64,000 nt of DNA from the NCBI GenBank assembly GCA_022820995.1, contig JAJEEM010000058.1, positions 1-64,000 on the forward strand. Reading direction: 5' to 3'. This document shows, one piece after another, positions 33,905 to 43,957 of the stretch (the first letter of the stretch is position 1; every line of letters begins with the position of its first letter). Source of the stretch: Gemmatimonadota bacterium (GTDB lineage: Bacteria > Gemmatimonadota > Gemmatimonadetes > Palauibacterales > Palauibacteraceae). The notes under the pieces were generated by a model. It saw nothing but the letters and a program-made list of their open reading frames with translations, was not told the DNA's origin and searched no databases. A program made the position numbers and the translations under genes.

Positions 33905-35254
33905 TCACCGGGCGCCGATGGTCTCCAGCGACTGGTCTCCGGCGAGGCGGACCACGCGAACGCGCTGGACGCCGAGTTCATCCGCCTCAATGTAGGCCAG
34001 CAGGCCGTCCGGGCCGAAGGCAGCGGGGATCCGGAGCGCGTCGGGGGCGATCGTCCCGAAGTACTGTCCGTCGGGAGTAAGGATGTCCGTCGGGCCGGGC
34101 TCGCCCGGCAGCGCGGAACGCTGGACCCAGATCCGGTCGCTCCAGTCCACGGCCAGCCTCCTGATCACCGGCATCTCCTCCGGGAACATCAGGTCCTGGA
34201 TCTGGTCCTCCTGCATCCTCCGCACGGCTTCCTGCATCGCCTCCGAATCCATGGGGTTCCCGCGGCCGGCGGTTCCGCCGATCGAAACCGTGCTCGAGAT
34301 GATGAATCTGCCGCCCGCTCCCCCGCTCCCGCCTTCGGCCAGCGCCGCCAACCGGTACTCGCGCTCAGCAGCCCGGATCTCGTCGGTGACGGCGACCGGC
34401 GGGATGGGTCGCTCCAGGGTAGCGGTCACCTGCCCGGAGGCGTCGAGGATCTTGATGCGATAGCCCACGGAATCGGCCAGGGCGACGCGACCATCCCGGA
34501 GCACGCCGAAGCTCAGGGGGAGGGGGAACGCTTCCAGGCCCGACATGACCATTAGAACGTTCCCGGCCTGCGTCTCCGTCTCCGTCTCCTCGCCGGGTGG
34601 CCCCGGCCAGGCCGCGTGGAACACGTCGTGCGTCCCATCGAGCCGGTACCGGCGGATCGGGCGACCTTCCGGCTCGGCGTCGTCTCCACCGAGCAGGCGC
34701 GAGAGCGACCCACCGATGAGTTCGGCCGAGAGGATCGTGCCGTCCGGCAGCGCGTAGATCGGATTGCCGGGAGCCCCGTCCGTCATGTTGAACGCGGCCT
34801 CTCGGAGGAACTCGCCGTCCCGCCCGAAGAACTGGATGCCTCGCGTGAGGTCGTTCACGCCGATGCCGCCGTCGGAGAACACCGCCATCCCGATCGGCTG
34901 GCTGAGTTCCCCGGGACCCTCGCCCTTGTTGGAGATCGTGCGGACGAACTGGCCGGCACGGTCAACCGCCACGACGTGCCCGGCGTCATTGTCGAGAACG
35001 TACAGCGTGCCGTCCTCCCCGAAGGCGACGCCGACCACGCTGCCGAACATCTCCCACTCGGCCCCGTCCAGCACGCCGACGGTATAGACCTCCTCCACGC
35101 CGGGCGCGAGGGGGATGTCGGGGCTGTCGAGTCCCGCGGCGGCCGATCCGGTTTCGCCCAGTCCGGCGTCTCCCCCGCAGCCGATGGTCGCAAGCGGGAC
35201 GGCGAGCAGGACGAACGGGGCCAGATGACGCGGACGGCACGGAATCTTGCGCAT
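33905..35254 (-). CDS. 6-bladed beta-propeller exported protein, copy B
   Basis: ATG at 35254 has GGGAG about seven bases upstream and begins a signal peptide with a lipobox-like Thr-Ile-Gly-Cys (about 24-27); 449 residues. Domain plan and motifs match copy A: blades with Glu-Asp-Gly-Thr-Leu-Tyr-Val-Leu-Asp and Gly-Glu-Gly-Pro-Gly-Glu-Leu, then a Gly/Ser-rich loop and a last third nearly identical to copy A (starting [11 protein letters not shown]). The N-terminal two thirds have diverged more. The open frame continues upstream without a plausible start signal. Confidence 0.75.
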   Translation of the reverse strand: MRKIPCRPRHLAPFVLLAVPLATIGCGGDAGLGETGSAAAGLDSPDIPLAPGVEEVYTVGVLDGAEWEMFGSVVGVAFGEDGTLYVLDNDAGHVVAVDRAGQFVRTISNKGEGPGELSQPIGMAVFSDGGIGVNDLTRGIQFFGRDGEFLREAAFNMTDGAPGNPIYALPDGTILSAELIGGSLSRLLGGDDAEPEGRPIRRYRLDGTHDVFHAAWPGPPGEETETETQAGNVLMVMSGLEAFPLPLSFGVLRDGRVALADSVGYRIKILDASGQVTATLERPIPPVAVTDEIRAAEREYRLAALAEGGSGGAGGRFIISSTVSIGGTAGRGNPMDSEAMQEAVRRMQEDQIQDLMFPEEMPVIRRLAVDWSDRIWVQRSALPGEPGPTDILTPDGQYFGTIAPDALRIPAAFGPDGLLAYIEADELGVQRVRVVRLAGDQSLETIGAR

Positions 35255-35305
35255 GGAATTCTCCCAGGGCGAAGCGGGCGACAGCTGCGGCACACCGGCC
35301 TGACG

Positions 35306-35320
35306 CCGCTGTGACAGCGG
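35306..35320. promoter_or_regulatory. Inverted repeat upstream of propeller copy B
   Basis: Seven-base arms (CCGCTGT/ACAGCGG) flank one base, with a partly matching outer pair (GGCCT...AGGCC). It lies in the 142-base gap between the DUF1295 gene and the propeller start. It could be an operator for copy B or a terminator for the upstream gene. Confidence 0.3.
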
Positions 35321-35396
35321 AGGCCGGGGCCAAGGTTGCCCGCCGGCCCCGGACTCCCCCCCCCCGCAAGTACGCAACCGATCCGGCCGCCAGCCG

Positions 35397-36239
35397 CTAC
35401 CTCCCGAGGCGGAGTCCGGGGATCAGTGCGGGTGTAGTGGCCTGATAGTCGCGGTACGCGGGGTACTTCGACGCGGAGATCGTTTCGGTGAGGCGCGTGG
35501 ACGGAATGAACAGCGCGGTGAGCAGGATGAACCCGAGACCCGTCCAGTGGAGCCATTGGCCCGAGGCGGAGACGGCGAACAGGTAGAACACCCACCACAT
35601 GCCCAGTTCGCAGAAGAAGTTGGGATGGCGGCAATAGCGGAACAGCCCGGACGTCAGGAACGGCTGCGCCACATCTTCTCCGGCCGCGATCCGCCGCTTC
35701 TTGTCCTGCTGGAAGCGCCACATCTGCCCGTCCGCCACGGCCTCGCCGACGAACAGCACGAGGAACAGCGCGGCGGCCAGGAAATCCAGCCAGCCGAGCG
35801 GGGTTTCGGCCCACACGCTCGCCTGATGCACGGGAGACGTGAACAGCCAGATCAGGAGCATCTGCCCGAAGCTGATGAAGGTGAGGTTCACGACCTGCAG
35901 GGCCACCGGCCCCATCTTCTCCCGGACGGCGGCCCAGCGATAGTCCTCGCCGCCCGGTCGGTATACTCCCTTGCGCACGGAATTGAAGGTCAGACGTGCG
36001 CTCCAGAGGACGACGAGCGCCATCATGAGGTTCACGCGTGGCGAGGCGAAGTCCGTCGCGGCGGCCACGATCAGGCAGTAGAGGGGCGGACAGAGGGTCC
36101 ATACGCGGTCGATCCACGAGTACTCGCGCCTGACGGTCCCCCACAGCCATCCCAGCGCCGCCAGGATCAGGCACAGATCGAGCGCCGTCCCGAAGGGCGT
36201 CCCCCTCAGCGGGTGAGCGATGAGATTGATGTCGAACAT
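35397..36239 (-). CDS. DUF1295 (steroid 5-alpha-reductase-like) membrane protein
   Basis: The product has 280 residues and about seven membrane helices. The C-terminal part has [12 protein letters not shown] near residues 200-211 and Ser-x-Tyr-Pro-Ala-Tyr-Arg-Asp-Tyr close to the end, the signature shared by DUF1295, steroid-5-alpha-reductase and isoprenylcysteine methyltransferase relatives, which bind NADPH or SAM there. The reaction is unknown. It starts eight bases after the BNR gene stop, so is probably co-transcribed with it. Confidence 0.83.
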   Translation of the reverse strand: MFDINLIAHPLRGTPFGTALDLCLILAALGWLWGTVRREYSWIDRVWTLCPPLYCLIVAAATDFASPRVNLMMALVVLWSARLTFNSVRKGVYRPGGEDYRWAAVREKMGPVALQVVNLTFISFGQMLLIWLFTSPVHQASVWAETPLGWLDFLAAALFLVLFVGEAVADGQMWRFQQDKKRRIAAGEDVAQPFLTSGLFRYCRHPNFFCELGMWWVFYLFAVSASGQWLHWTGLGFILLTALFIPSTRLTETISASKYPAYRDYQATTPALIPGLRLGR

Positions 36240-36247
36240 GCGCTATC

Positions 36248-39200
36248 TCAGGTCGCGGTCAGCCTCCTGACCAGCGTCTGCAACCAGTCGGCGACCTCGC
36301 TGACTTCCTCCTGGAGCTCCTCGTGGCGCTCGTACGCGTCGGTGCCCGGCGCCTGGTCGGCTCGCCCGGTCATGCCGGCGAGATAGTTGAGCTGGCTGAG
36401 GAGCATGGGGCGCGGGTAGCTGCCCGCCGCGTCGTTCACGCGCGCGTCGAGTTCGGCGAGGTCCGCGGCGAGTTCGTCGAGCGTCTCGTTGCGGCCGCCG
36501 CCGGCGTCCGCGCGCGCCTCCGCGATCCGGTCGCGCAGGTCGTCGATGCCGTCCGCGACCTCACGGGCGTCCGCCATCGTCTCGCGCACGGCGAGGTTGA
36601 ACCGGTACTGCTCCTCGAGGTCCGCGACGGTCACCCCCTCCGCCGCCACCCGCGGGTCGATCCGCAGTTCGAGCCCCGTCTCGGACGTCGCACTGCCCGC
36701 CGAGAGGCGGACCGTGTAGCTGCCCGGCGGCACGACCGGCCCGCCGCGGCCCTCGCCCTGCGCACGCAGATCCCAGCGCAGCCGGTGCACGCCGGGCGAC
36801 GACGAGACGCCTCGCATGGGACCGCCGCGCGGCGCCATGCGCTGCATCGCCGGTCCCCCGGCCCGGGCCTGGCCGCCGCCCCCGCCGCTCTCGTAGGAGC
36901 GGATCACGTCGCCGCCCGCGTCGAGGATCTCGATCCGCACCGTCTCGTCGGGTCCCAGATCCGGCGAGATCCAGTAGTTGATGTCCGCGCCCGCGCCGCG
37001 ATAGTCCGGCCGCGCCGTATTCGAGGCCCATTCGAAGCCCGAGTTCCGTCCGGGCCGCGTGCGGTACTGCGGCCGTCCCTCGAACAGGTGGGCCTCGCCT
37101 CCCGCCGCGACCGACCCGTCCGCGCCGATCTCGTGCAACGGCGTGAGATCGTCCAGCACCCAGAACCCCCGGCCCATCGTCGAGAGCGCGAGATCCTGCC
37201 GGTACACCTCGATGTCCGTCACGGGCGTCAGCGGCAGATCGAGCTGGAACGACTGCCATGTCGCCCCGTCGTCGAAGGAGATGAAGAGCCCGAACTCCGT
37301 CCCCGCATACAGGAGGCCCGGGCGGTCCGGATCCTCGCGCACGACCCGCACGGGCACGTCCGCCGGGATCCCGTTCGTCCCGTCGGTGAGGAGCGTCCAC
37401 GTCTCGCCCGCGTCATCCGTCCGGTAGACGTAGGGGCTGAAGTCGCCGAGCAGGAAGCGGTACCCGGCCACGTACACTCTGTCCGGATCGTGCCGGGAGA
37501 TGTCGATCGAGTTGATGCGGCCCTCGGGCGGCATGTCCGCCGGCGTCACGTTCTCCCAGGATTCCGCGCCATCCAGCGTCACGTACACCGGACCATCGTT
37601 CGCCCCCGTCCAGATCACGTCCGGATCGTGCGGGGAGGCCTCGATCACGTAGAGCGTGGAGTAGTGCTCCTCGCCCGTCGCGTCGCGCGTGATCGGTCCG
37701 CCCGACACCATCTGCCGCTCGGGCGGGAACGCCGTGAGGTCCGGCGAGATCCGCTCCCAGGTGCGGCCCCCGTCGCGCGTGCGGTGCACGTACTGCGAGC
37801 CGTGATAGACGAGGTCCGGGTCGTGCGGCGAGACCTCGATGGGCACGACGCGCTGGAAGCGGTAGGGGAGGTTGGCGGGGTTCGTGCCGTACATGTTCAC
37901 CGCGCCGACGTAGTACTGCTGCTCCTGACCGGTGCGCTGGTTGTAGACCCCGAAACGCCCCTTGCAGTTCGCGTACACGACATCGGGATCGCCCGGCTTC
38001 GGCACGGCGGGACCCGTCTCGCACCCGCCCGGCGAGCGCCAGTACGCGTCCGGACCCCCCGGCGCGGAGACCGACGGCTGCCGGCTCGGCACCGAGACCG
38101 TGAAGGCGTCATCCTGCTGTCCCGCGTAGAGCCAGTACGGGAAGCGGTCGTCCACGTCGACCTGGTAGAGTTCGGCCGTGGGCTGGTTGTTGACCGGCGA
38201 CCACGTCTGCCCGCCATCCAGCGTCACGACTCCGCCGCCGTCGCTCCCGTGCACCATGATCCGCGAGTCGTCCGGGTTGATCCACAGATCGTGGTCATCC
38301 CCATGGACGTTCGGGATCGTGCTGAAGGTCCGCCCCCCGTCCGTCGACTTCCAGGTGGAAAGATTGAGGACATAGACCACGTCCCCGTCCGTCGGGTCCG
38401 CGATCACGTTCGCGAAGTAGAAGGGCCGGTGCATGAGCTGGTTGCGCGGGTCGTCGTTGACCAGCTCCCACGTCTCTCCCGCATCGTCCGAGCGGTAGAG
38501 GCCCTCGATCGGTTCGGGCGCCTCCACGAGCGCGTAGACCCGGTCGGGCATGTCCGCCGAGACGGAAAAGTCGACCTTGCCGATGAGACCATCCGGGAGC
38601 CCGGCCGTGATCCGCCGCCACGTGTCGCCCCCGTCCGTCGTCTTCCAGATCCCGTCTTCGTCGCTCGCCCCGGAGATGATCGACCAGGGCCGCCGCTGCG
38701 CCCGCCACATCCCGGCGTAGATGACGTCGGGGTCCGCCGGATGAAACTCGAGATCCACCGCGCCGACGGAGTCCGACGTGAACAGGATGCGCTCCCAGTC
38801 CAGGCCGCCGTTCGACGTGCGATAGACGCCCCGCGTCTCGTTGTTGATGAACGGGTTTCCCATCGCGGCCGCATAGACGAGGTCCGGATTGTCGGGGTGG
38901 GCCTTCACGGACGGGATCTGGCCCGCGTCCTCGAGCCCGACGTGGTCCCACGTCTCCCCGGCGTCCGTCGACTTATGGATGCCCTTCCCGATGATGATAT
39001 TCGAGCGGATGCCGTCAGAGCCCGTCCCGACATAGATGACATTCGGATCCGAGTCGGCCACCTCGATGTGGCCGATGGAGGGAGACCGGAAATAACCGTC
39101 GGAGATGTTCTCCCACGTCATCCCGTAGTTCGTCGTCTTCCACACGCCGCCGCCGGTCGCCCCCTGGTAGAAGGTGTGGGGATGGGACCGGTGGCCCTCG

Positions 39201-39427
39201 ACCGCCGTGACGCGGCCGCCGCGGGAGGGGCCGACGAAGCGGAAGGAGAGGCCGCCGAAGAGGCTCGGATCGACGGTGTCCGCGGCCGGGGCCGGGTTCC
39301 GGACGCCGGCCGGAAGTTCGCCCGCGCCGGCGCCATCCTGTGCGACGAGGGGCCCCGCGAGGGCCGCGATGGCGGCCAGAGGCGCGAGGACTGTTCGTGT
39401 TCCGGGAATCGGGGCGGGGAATCGCAT
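36248..39427 (-). CDS. Large secreted BNR/sortilin-type beta-propeller protein
   Basis: The product has 1059 residues. AGGAG lies six bases before the ATG and a signal peptide ends Leu-Val-Ala-Gln. Many BNR/Asp-box repeats (Ser-x-Asp-Gly/Ala-Gly-x-Thr-Trp and Lys-Thr-Thr-Asp-Gly-Gly-Asp-Thr-Trp) run from about residue 80 to 740, as in two tandem 7-bladed Vps10/xyloglucanase-like propellers. A beta domain follows at about 790-900, and the last 130 residues are helical. Catalytic residues of a glycosidase are not evident. Such proteins are abundant in Gemmatimonadota and Acidobacteriota and are probably surface binding proteins. The gene is 13 bases after the D-aminoacylase-like gene. Confidence 0.8.
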   Translation of the reverse strand: MRFPAPIPGTRTVLAPLAAIAALAGPLVAQDGAGAGELPAGVRNPAPAADTVDPSLFGGLSFRFVGPSRGGRVTAVEGHRSHPHTFYQGATGGGVWKTTNYGMTWENISDGYFRSPSIGHIEVADSDPNVIYVGTGSDGIRSNIIIGKGIHKSTDAGETWDHVGLEDAGQIPSVKAHPDNPDLVYAAAMGNPFINNETRGVYRTSNGGLDWERILFTSDSVGAVDLEFHPADPDVIYAGMWRAQRRPWSIISGASDEDGIWKTTDGGDTWRRITAGLPDGLIGKVDFSVSADMPDRVYALVEAPEPIEGLYRSDDAGETWELVNDDPRNQLMHRPFYFANVIADPTDGDVVYVLNLSTWKSTDGGRTFSTIPNVHGDDHDLWINPDDSRIMVHGSDGGGVVTLDGGQTWSPVNNQPTAELYQVDVDDRFPYWLYAGQQDDAFTVSVPSRQPSVSAPGGPDAYWRSPGGCETGPAVPKPGDPDVVYANCKGRFGVYNQRTGQEQQYYVGAVNMYGTNPANLPYRFQRVVPIEVSPHDPDLVYHGSQYVHRTRDGGRTWERISPDLTAFPPERQMVSGGPITRDATGEEHYSTLYVIEASPHDPDVIWTGANDGPVYVTLDGAESWENVTPADMPPEGRINSIDISRHDPDRVYVAGYRFLLGDFSPYVYRTDDAGETWTLLTDGTNGIPADVPVRVVREDPDRPGLLYAGTEFGLFISFDDGATWQSFQLDLPLTPVTDIEVYRQDLALSTMGRGFWVLDDLTPLHEIGADGSVAAGGEAHLFEGRPQYRTRPGRNSGFEWASNTARPDYRGAGADINYWISPDLGPDETVRIEILDAGGDVIRSYESGGGGGQARAGGPAMQRMAPRGGPMRGVSSSPGVHRLRWDLRAQGEGRGGPVVPPGSYTVRLSAGSATSETGLELRIDPRVAAEGVTVADLEEQYRFNLAVRETMADAREVADGIDDLRDRIAEARADAGGGRNETLDELAADLAELDARVNDAAGSYPRPMLLSQLNYLAGMTGRADQAPGTDAYERHEELQEEVSEVADWLQTLVRRLTAT

Positions 39428-39440
39428 GTCTGCTCCTGAG

Positions 39441-41081
39441 TTATCGGGCCTTGACGATCGCTTCGCCGGCGAGTGCGTCCGTGAAGCGGCCCTCTTCGAT
39501 CGCGAGCGTACCGTTGACGAGGGAGTACGCGACCCCCTCGGCGAGGCCGTGCGGGTCGTCGTACTCGGCGGTGTCGCGGAACCGCGCGAGGTCCACGACG
39601 ATGACGTCGGCGGCCGCGCCGGGTTCGAGCACGCCGCGGCCTTCGATGCCGTACACGCGGGCCGGGAGCGCCGTCATGGCGTGAACCGCCTGTTCGAGCG
39701 TGGTGACGCCCTCCTCGATCACGTACTTGCGGATTCGCCGCGGGAAGGCGCCGAAGCCGCGCGGGTGCGGGTGTCCTTCGCCCGGCACCCAGAGCGACCC
39801 GTCGGACGACGTCATCATCCAGGGCTGCGCCATGAAGCGCTCGATGTCCTCGTCGTTCATGTTGAAGGAGGTCAGGCCGGTGCCGCCGCCTCCGCCTTCA
39901 CGCGCCTCGACGAGCAGGGCGAGCGCCGTCTCGACCGCATCCATTCGGCGCTCCTCCGCGACATCGGCCAGCGTCCGCCCCCCGTGCGGACCGCCCTGGA
40001 GCATGAGCCGGTCGGCGCCGCCCCGGCGGTCGAGGTTCTCCCACATGTCGGCGACGAGGCGCGCGCGTTCCTCGGCGTTCTCCATGCGCGCGTACAGGGC
40101 GCCATCGTCGCCCGCGAGCGCCCAGCGCGGGACCAGGGCCCCGACGATGCTCGTGCCGGACGCCTCATAGGGATACTGGTCCGCGTACACGGCGAGACCT
40201 TCCGCGCGGGCCGCCTCGATGCGGCGGACGATCTCGGCGGACTCGCCCCATACGCGGGGGCCGAGCGCCTTGATGTGGGTGACGACGCCGGTGATGCCGG
40301 AGCCGCGCGAGATCTCGATGACTTCGTCCACGGCGCCGAGCAGGCCGATCGAATAGTCCGACTCGTCCCGGATGTGGCTCTGGTACACGCCTCCGTACCC
40401 GGCGGCGATCCTCGCGAGTTCGACGACCTCGCCGGTGGGGGCGTACGACCCCGGAGAGTAATAGAGGCCGGAGGAGAGCCCGAAGGCGCCCCCGTCCATC
40501 CCGTCGCGCACGTAAGTCCGCATGCGGTCGAGTTCCTCGGGCGTGGCCTCGCGCGCCTGCATCCCGAGGACCGCGCGGCGGACGCTGCCGTGCCCGATGA
40601 GTTGCCCCACGTTCACCCCGACGCCGGGGTCCCGGATCCGTGCCCGCTGGTCGGCGAGGTCGACGGTGCCGCCCCCGTCGGGGTTCGCGAAGATCGTCGT
40701 GATCCCCTGCGCGAGGAGGGGACGCGCCGTCCGCAGTTGGTCGCGCAGCAGCGCGGGCATGGCGTGGGAATGCGTGTCGATGAAGCCGGGGAAGACGTGC
40801 AGGCCGTTCGCGTCGATGACACGGCCGGCGGTGGCCGCGCCCAGGTCGCCCACGGCCGCGATCCGGTCCCCGTCGACCGCGACGTCGCCCGCGCGCGCTG
40901 GTCCACCCGAACCGTCCACGAGGGTGCCGCCGCGGATGACGAGGTCGTAACTCTGAGCCGCGGCGGGCCGGGCGGCGGACGTCCCGGCAAGCAGGCCCGC
41001 CGCGGCGAGGGCGGCGAGGACGGCCGGGAGCGCCCGTCCGGCGTGGCGGCGCGGGGTCGGGGAAGGCATGTTGTCGTCCAT
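39441..41081 (-). CDS. N-acyl-D-amino-acid deacylase (D-aminoacylase), exported
   Basis: The start is taken at ATG 41081 (41069 also possible); 546 residues with a signal peptide ending Ala-Ala-Ala-Gln. Amidohydrolase TIM-barrel motifs are complete: Phe-Ile-Asp-Thr-His-Ser-His at about 107-113, Ile-Gly-His-Gly-Ser-Val-Arg near 165, Gln-Ser-His-Ile-Arg-Asp-Glu, Val-Val-Thr-His-Ile-Lys and Ser-Ser-Asp-Gly-Ser near 425. This matches D-aminoacylases, which free D-amino acids from N-acyl forms using zinc. Export suggests it works on extracellular substrates; the D-amino-acid oxidoreductase at 15028 could use the product. Confidence 0.87.
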   Translation of the reverse strand: MDDNMPSPTPRRHAGRALPAVLAALAAAGLLAGTSAARPAAAQSYDLVIRGGTLVDGSGGPARAGDVAVDGDRIAAVGDLGAATAGRVIDANGLHVFPGFIDTHSHAMPALLRDQLRTARPLLAQGITTIFANPDGGGTVDLADQRARIRDPGVGVNVGQLIGHGSVRRAVLGMQAREATPEELDRMRTYVRDGMDGGAFGLSSGLYYSPGSYAPTGEVVELARIAAGYGGVYQSHIRDESDYSIGLLGAVDEVIEISRGSGITGVVTHIKALGPRVWGESAEIVRRIEAARAEGLAVYADQYPYEASGTSIVGALVPRWALAGDDGALYARMENAEERARLVADMWENLDRRGGADRLMLQGGPHGGRTLADVAEERRMDAVETALALLVEAREGGGGGTGLTSFNMNDEDIERFMAQPWMMTSSDGSLWVPGEGHPHPRGFGAFPRRIRKYVIEEGVTTLEQAVHAMTALPARVYGIEGRGVLEPGAAADVIVVDLARFRDTAEYDDPHGLAEGVAYSLVNGTLAIEEGRFTDALAGEAIVKAR

Positions 41082-41184
41082 GCGCTCGAATCTGTCGGAT
41101 CGCACGCGGCCCGCACAAGAAAGCGGCGCCCGCAGCGGGCCCGCACGGACAAGGTTCCCGCAGGCACCCTCAGCGGAGGCACTC

Positions 41185-42597
41185 ATGCGCCGGTATCGTT
41201 TTTCGCTCTCGTTCCCCGCCGCGGCCGGCCTCCCGCTCGCCGGGTTCGCGGCCGCCGTCTTCCTCGCGGCCGGAGTCTCTCTCGCGAAACCGGTCTCGCT
41301 CGAAGCGCAGGCGTTCGAGGACGCGCGCGGGGACATGTCCATCGCCCTCGCGGGCGACGCGATCATCTCCCGGAAGATGTCTCCGTACCGGGAGCCCGAG
41401 TTCCTCGCGCTGCGCGACATCATCCAGAGTGCGACCACCGCGTTCGTGAACCTCGAGATCCTGTTCCACGACTACGAGGACGACGTGATCCCGGCGGCGG
41501 CGAGCGGCGGCACCTACATGCGGGCGGAGCCGGAGATCGCGCACGAACTCGCCTGGTTCGGGTTCGACATGGTGAGCCTGGCGAACAACCACACGATGGA
41601 CTTCGGCGCCGGCGGGGCGAGGCGCACGGTGGCGGCGGCCGAGGCGGCGGGGCTCGCCGTCGCCGGCTTCGGCGAGAACCTCGCGCGGGCGCGGGCCCCG
41701 GCCTACGTCGACACGCCCGGCGGAAGGGTCGCGCTGATCTCGATCGCCTCGACCTTCGCCGACGCGATGCGGGCCGGCCACCAGCGGCCCGACGCGCGGG
41801 GGCGCCCGGGGCTGAGCCCGATCCGCTACGAGCGGCACGTGACGGTGACGGCGGAGCAGATGGCGGGCCTCCGCGACGCGCTCTCGGTCGCGGGACGGGG
41901 CGGCGGTTCCGGCCCGAGGCTGAACTTCGGCGGCATGACGTTCATGACGGGTGACGAGCCGGGCATGAAGACGGTGCCGCACGCCGGGGACCTGGCGGAG
42001 ATCATCGAAGTCGTGAAGGAGGCGCAGCGTCAGGCCGAGTGGGTCATCGTCACGAGCCACTCGCACGAGGGCGCGGACCGCCGCGAGGTGCCGGCGGACT
42101 TCCTCGTCGACGTCGCCCGGGCGACCGTCGACGCGGGCGCGGACATGTTCGTGGGCCACGGCCCCCACATCCTGCGGGCGGTCGAGATGTACCAGGGCAA
42201 GCCCATCTTCTACTCGCTGGCGAACTTCGCCATGCAGAACGAGACGATCGAGTTCCAGCCGCAGGACAACTACGAGGCCCAGGGGCTGGGGTACGAGGAC
42301 CTTCCGGGCCGGTTCCAGGATGTGCGGATCGAGCGGGCCGGCGCCTCTTCCTTCCCGGCGGGGAAGGGGTTCTGGGAGAGCGTCGTCCCCGTCGTCGAGT
42401 ACGAGGGCGGGCAGCTCAAGGAAATCCAGCTCCACCCGATCACCATGGGCTGGCAGTTGCCGCGGCCGGTGCGCGGGCGGCCGATGATGGCGGACGCCGC
42501 GCTCGGGCAGGAGATCCTCGACGGTCTCGCGAAGCTCTCCGCCGAGTTCGGCACGACGATGACGATCGAGAACGGCGTCGGCGTCATCCGACCCTGA
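41185..42597 (+). CDS. CapA-family (poly-gamma-glutamate synthesis type) metallophosphatase-like protein, exported
   Basis: The ATG at 41185 follows GCGGAGG by five bases; 470 residues with a signal peptide to about residue 42. The calcineurin-like fold shows as Leu-Ala-Gly-Asp-Ala-Ile at about 54-59, Val-Asn-Leu-Glu near 90, Leu-Ala-Asn-Asn-His-Thr-Met-Asp-Phe-Gly at about 132-141, Thr-Ser-His-Ser-His-Glu-Gly near 290 and Gly-His-Gly-Pro-His-Ile-Leu near 325. CapA proteins take part in capsule polyglutamate export or polysaccharide turnover, but many members, like this one, have no cap operon beside them. It is divergent from the D-aminoacylase gene with 103 bases between. Confidence 0.83.
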   Translation: MRRYRFSLSFPAAAGLPLAGFAAAVFLAAGVSLAKPVSLEAQAFEDARGDMSIALAGDAIISRKMSPYREPEFLALRDIIQSATTAFVNLEILFHDYEDDVIPAAASGGTYMRAEPEIAHELAWFGFDMVSLANNHTMDFGAGGARRTVAAAEAAGLAVAGFGENLARARAPAYVDTPGGRVALISIASTFADAMRAGHQRPDARGRPGLSPIRYERHVTVTAEQMAGLRDALSVAGRGGGSGPRLNFGGMTFMTGDEPGMKTVPHAGDLAEIIEVVKEAQRQAEWVIVTSHSHEGADRREVPADFLVDVARATVDAGADMFVGHGPHILRAVEMYQGKPIFYSLANFAMQNETIEFQPQDNYEAQGLGYEDLPGRFQDVRIERAGASSFPAGKGFWESVVPVVEYEGGQLKEIQLHPITMGWQLPRPVRGRPMMADAALGQEILDGLAKLSAEFGTTMTIENGVGVIRP

Positions 42598-42612
42598 CGG
42601 GCTCGACTTGCG

Positions 42613-43827
42613 CTAACCGGCGGCCAGGAACCAGGGCAGGACTCGAAACCCGTCCAGGTCGAAGGTCTCCGTGCCGCCGTGGACCAGAACGCCGCCCCGA
42701 TTCGGGTTCGAGGGAATCGAGGTCCACCACTTCAGGGCCGAGACGGCGTCCGGCGGTACGGTCCGACCCGACTTGACCTCGACCGGGATGAGGCGGTCGC
42801 CCGCATCGATGAGGACATCGATCTCGTGGCCCGTGGCGTCGCGCCAGAAATACAGGTTCGGATCGCGGCGCATGGCGGCGAAAGCCTTGATGAGTTCCGA
42901 GACGACGAAGGACTCGAAGATGGCGCCCCGCAGCGGATGTCTCTCGAGCGTCGCCGCATCTTCGATGCCCAGCAGGTAGCACACCAGTCCGGGATCGAGA
43001 AAGTGAAGTCGCGGACGCTTGCGGAGTCGCTTGCGGTAGTTTGCGTGATGCGGCGGCAGCGTTGTCGCGACATACCCGATCTCGAGGGCGGTGAGCCATC
43101 GGCAGGCCGTCTGCTGCGTGACCCCCGCATCGCTCGCCAGCCCGCTGAGGTTGAGTTCGGTCGCGGTGCGAGCGGCCGCGAGCCGCACGAAGGTCTCGAA
43201 GGTCCTCAGGTCAAGCACCTGCGTGACCTCGCGAAGATCGCGCTCTACATAGGTTCGGAAGTAGTCGGCCATCCATTCGCGCGGCGAGAGGCCCCGGTCG
43301 TGTACCGGCGGATAGAACCCGGCCAGGAGCGTCGCCCACGGATCCATGTCCGACAGCCGCTTCGCCACCGCCGGCTCCAGGGACGCGCCGCGTCGATCCA
43401 GTTCGCTCGGGTCCAGTGCCCCGAACCCGTGCAGTTCGGCGAGCGAGAACGGGAGAAGCAGCAGGAGTGCGGTACGGCCCGCCAGCGTCTGCGAAACGGA
43501 TTTCATGAGCAGGATGTTCTGCGACCCGGTGACGATGAACCGGCCGGGTCGCCCGTCCTCGTCCACGAGTCCCTGCACATACGACAGCAGTTCGGGCGCC
43601 CGCTGGATCTCGTCGAGGATCATGCGCTCGCCCTGCGCCAGAAACCCGCGGGGATCGGCGATCGCCCGCGCCCGCACGTCGGGCGCCTCGAGCGAGGCGT
43701 ACCGGTATCCGGGAAAGACCGCTCGCACGAGGGTGGTCTTCCCGGACTGCCGTGGCCCGGTGATCGTAACGACGGGATACCGCTCCGCCGCTCGCCGGAG
43801 CGCGGGGGTCAGGTGTCTGAAAATCAT
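42613..43827 (-). CDS. AAA_14/DUF4143-type P-loop ATPase
   Basis: The product has 404 residues. The N-terminal ATPase has Walker A Gly-Pro-Arg-Gln-Ser-Gly-Lys-Thr-Thr at about 24-32 and Walker B Met-Ile-Leu-Asp-Glu-Ile-Gln near 70. A DUF4143 C-terminal domain with a PD-(D/E)XK-like core follows: Asp-Val-Leu-Ile-Asp...Val-Glu-Val-Lys-Ser-Gly at about 340-360. This is a very common, mobile, poorly understood family often found as an orphan gene. Its codon use looks like that of its neighbours. It converges on the CapA-like gene, with only 15 bases between the stops. Confidence 0.87.
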   Translation of the reverse strand: MIFRHLTPALRRAAERYPVVTITGPRQSGKTTLVRAVFPGYRYASLEAPDVRARAIADPRGFLAQGERMILDEIQRAPELLSYVQGLVDEDGRPGRFIVTGSQNILLMKSVSQTLAGRTALLLLLPFSLAELHGFGALDPSELDRRGASLEPAVAKRLSDMDPWATLLAGFYPPVHDRGLSPREWMADYFRTYVERDLREVTQVLDLRTFETFVRLAAARTATELNLSGLASDAGVTQQTACRWLTALEIGYVATTLPPHHANYRKRLRKRPRLHFLDPGLVCYLLGIEDAATLERHPLRGAIFESFVVSELIKAFAAMRRDPNLYFWRDATGHEIDVLIDAGDRLIPVEVKSGRTVPPDAVSALKWWTSIPSNPNRGGVLVHGGTETFDLDGFRVLPWFLAAG

Positions 43828-43957
43828 GCAAGGAGTCTGGGGGATGGATTGGGTCGTGTCAAATCGGTGATCGCATCACCGAAATAGCACGATCCGGGTC
43901 GAGCCATCGGCGGGGTTGACGCCGTAACGTCACACGGGCGGCGTTACACGGGCAGCG

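Noticed and set aside
36323-39439. Open frame of about 1040 codons antisense to the BNR protein
   Set aside because: Composed of Arg/Val/His strings reflecting reversed Asp-box codons; no family or start signal.
42613-43827. AAA_14/DUF4143 gene as a mark of recent horizontal transfer or a mobile element
   Set aside because: The family is mobile, but there are no flanking repeats, integrase or shift in base composition here.
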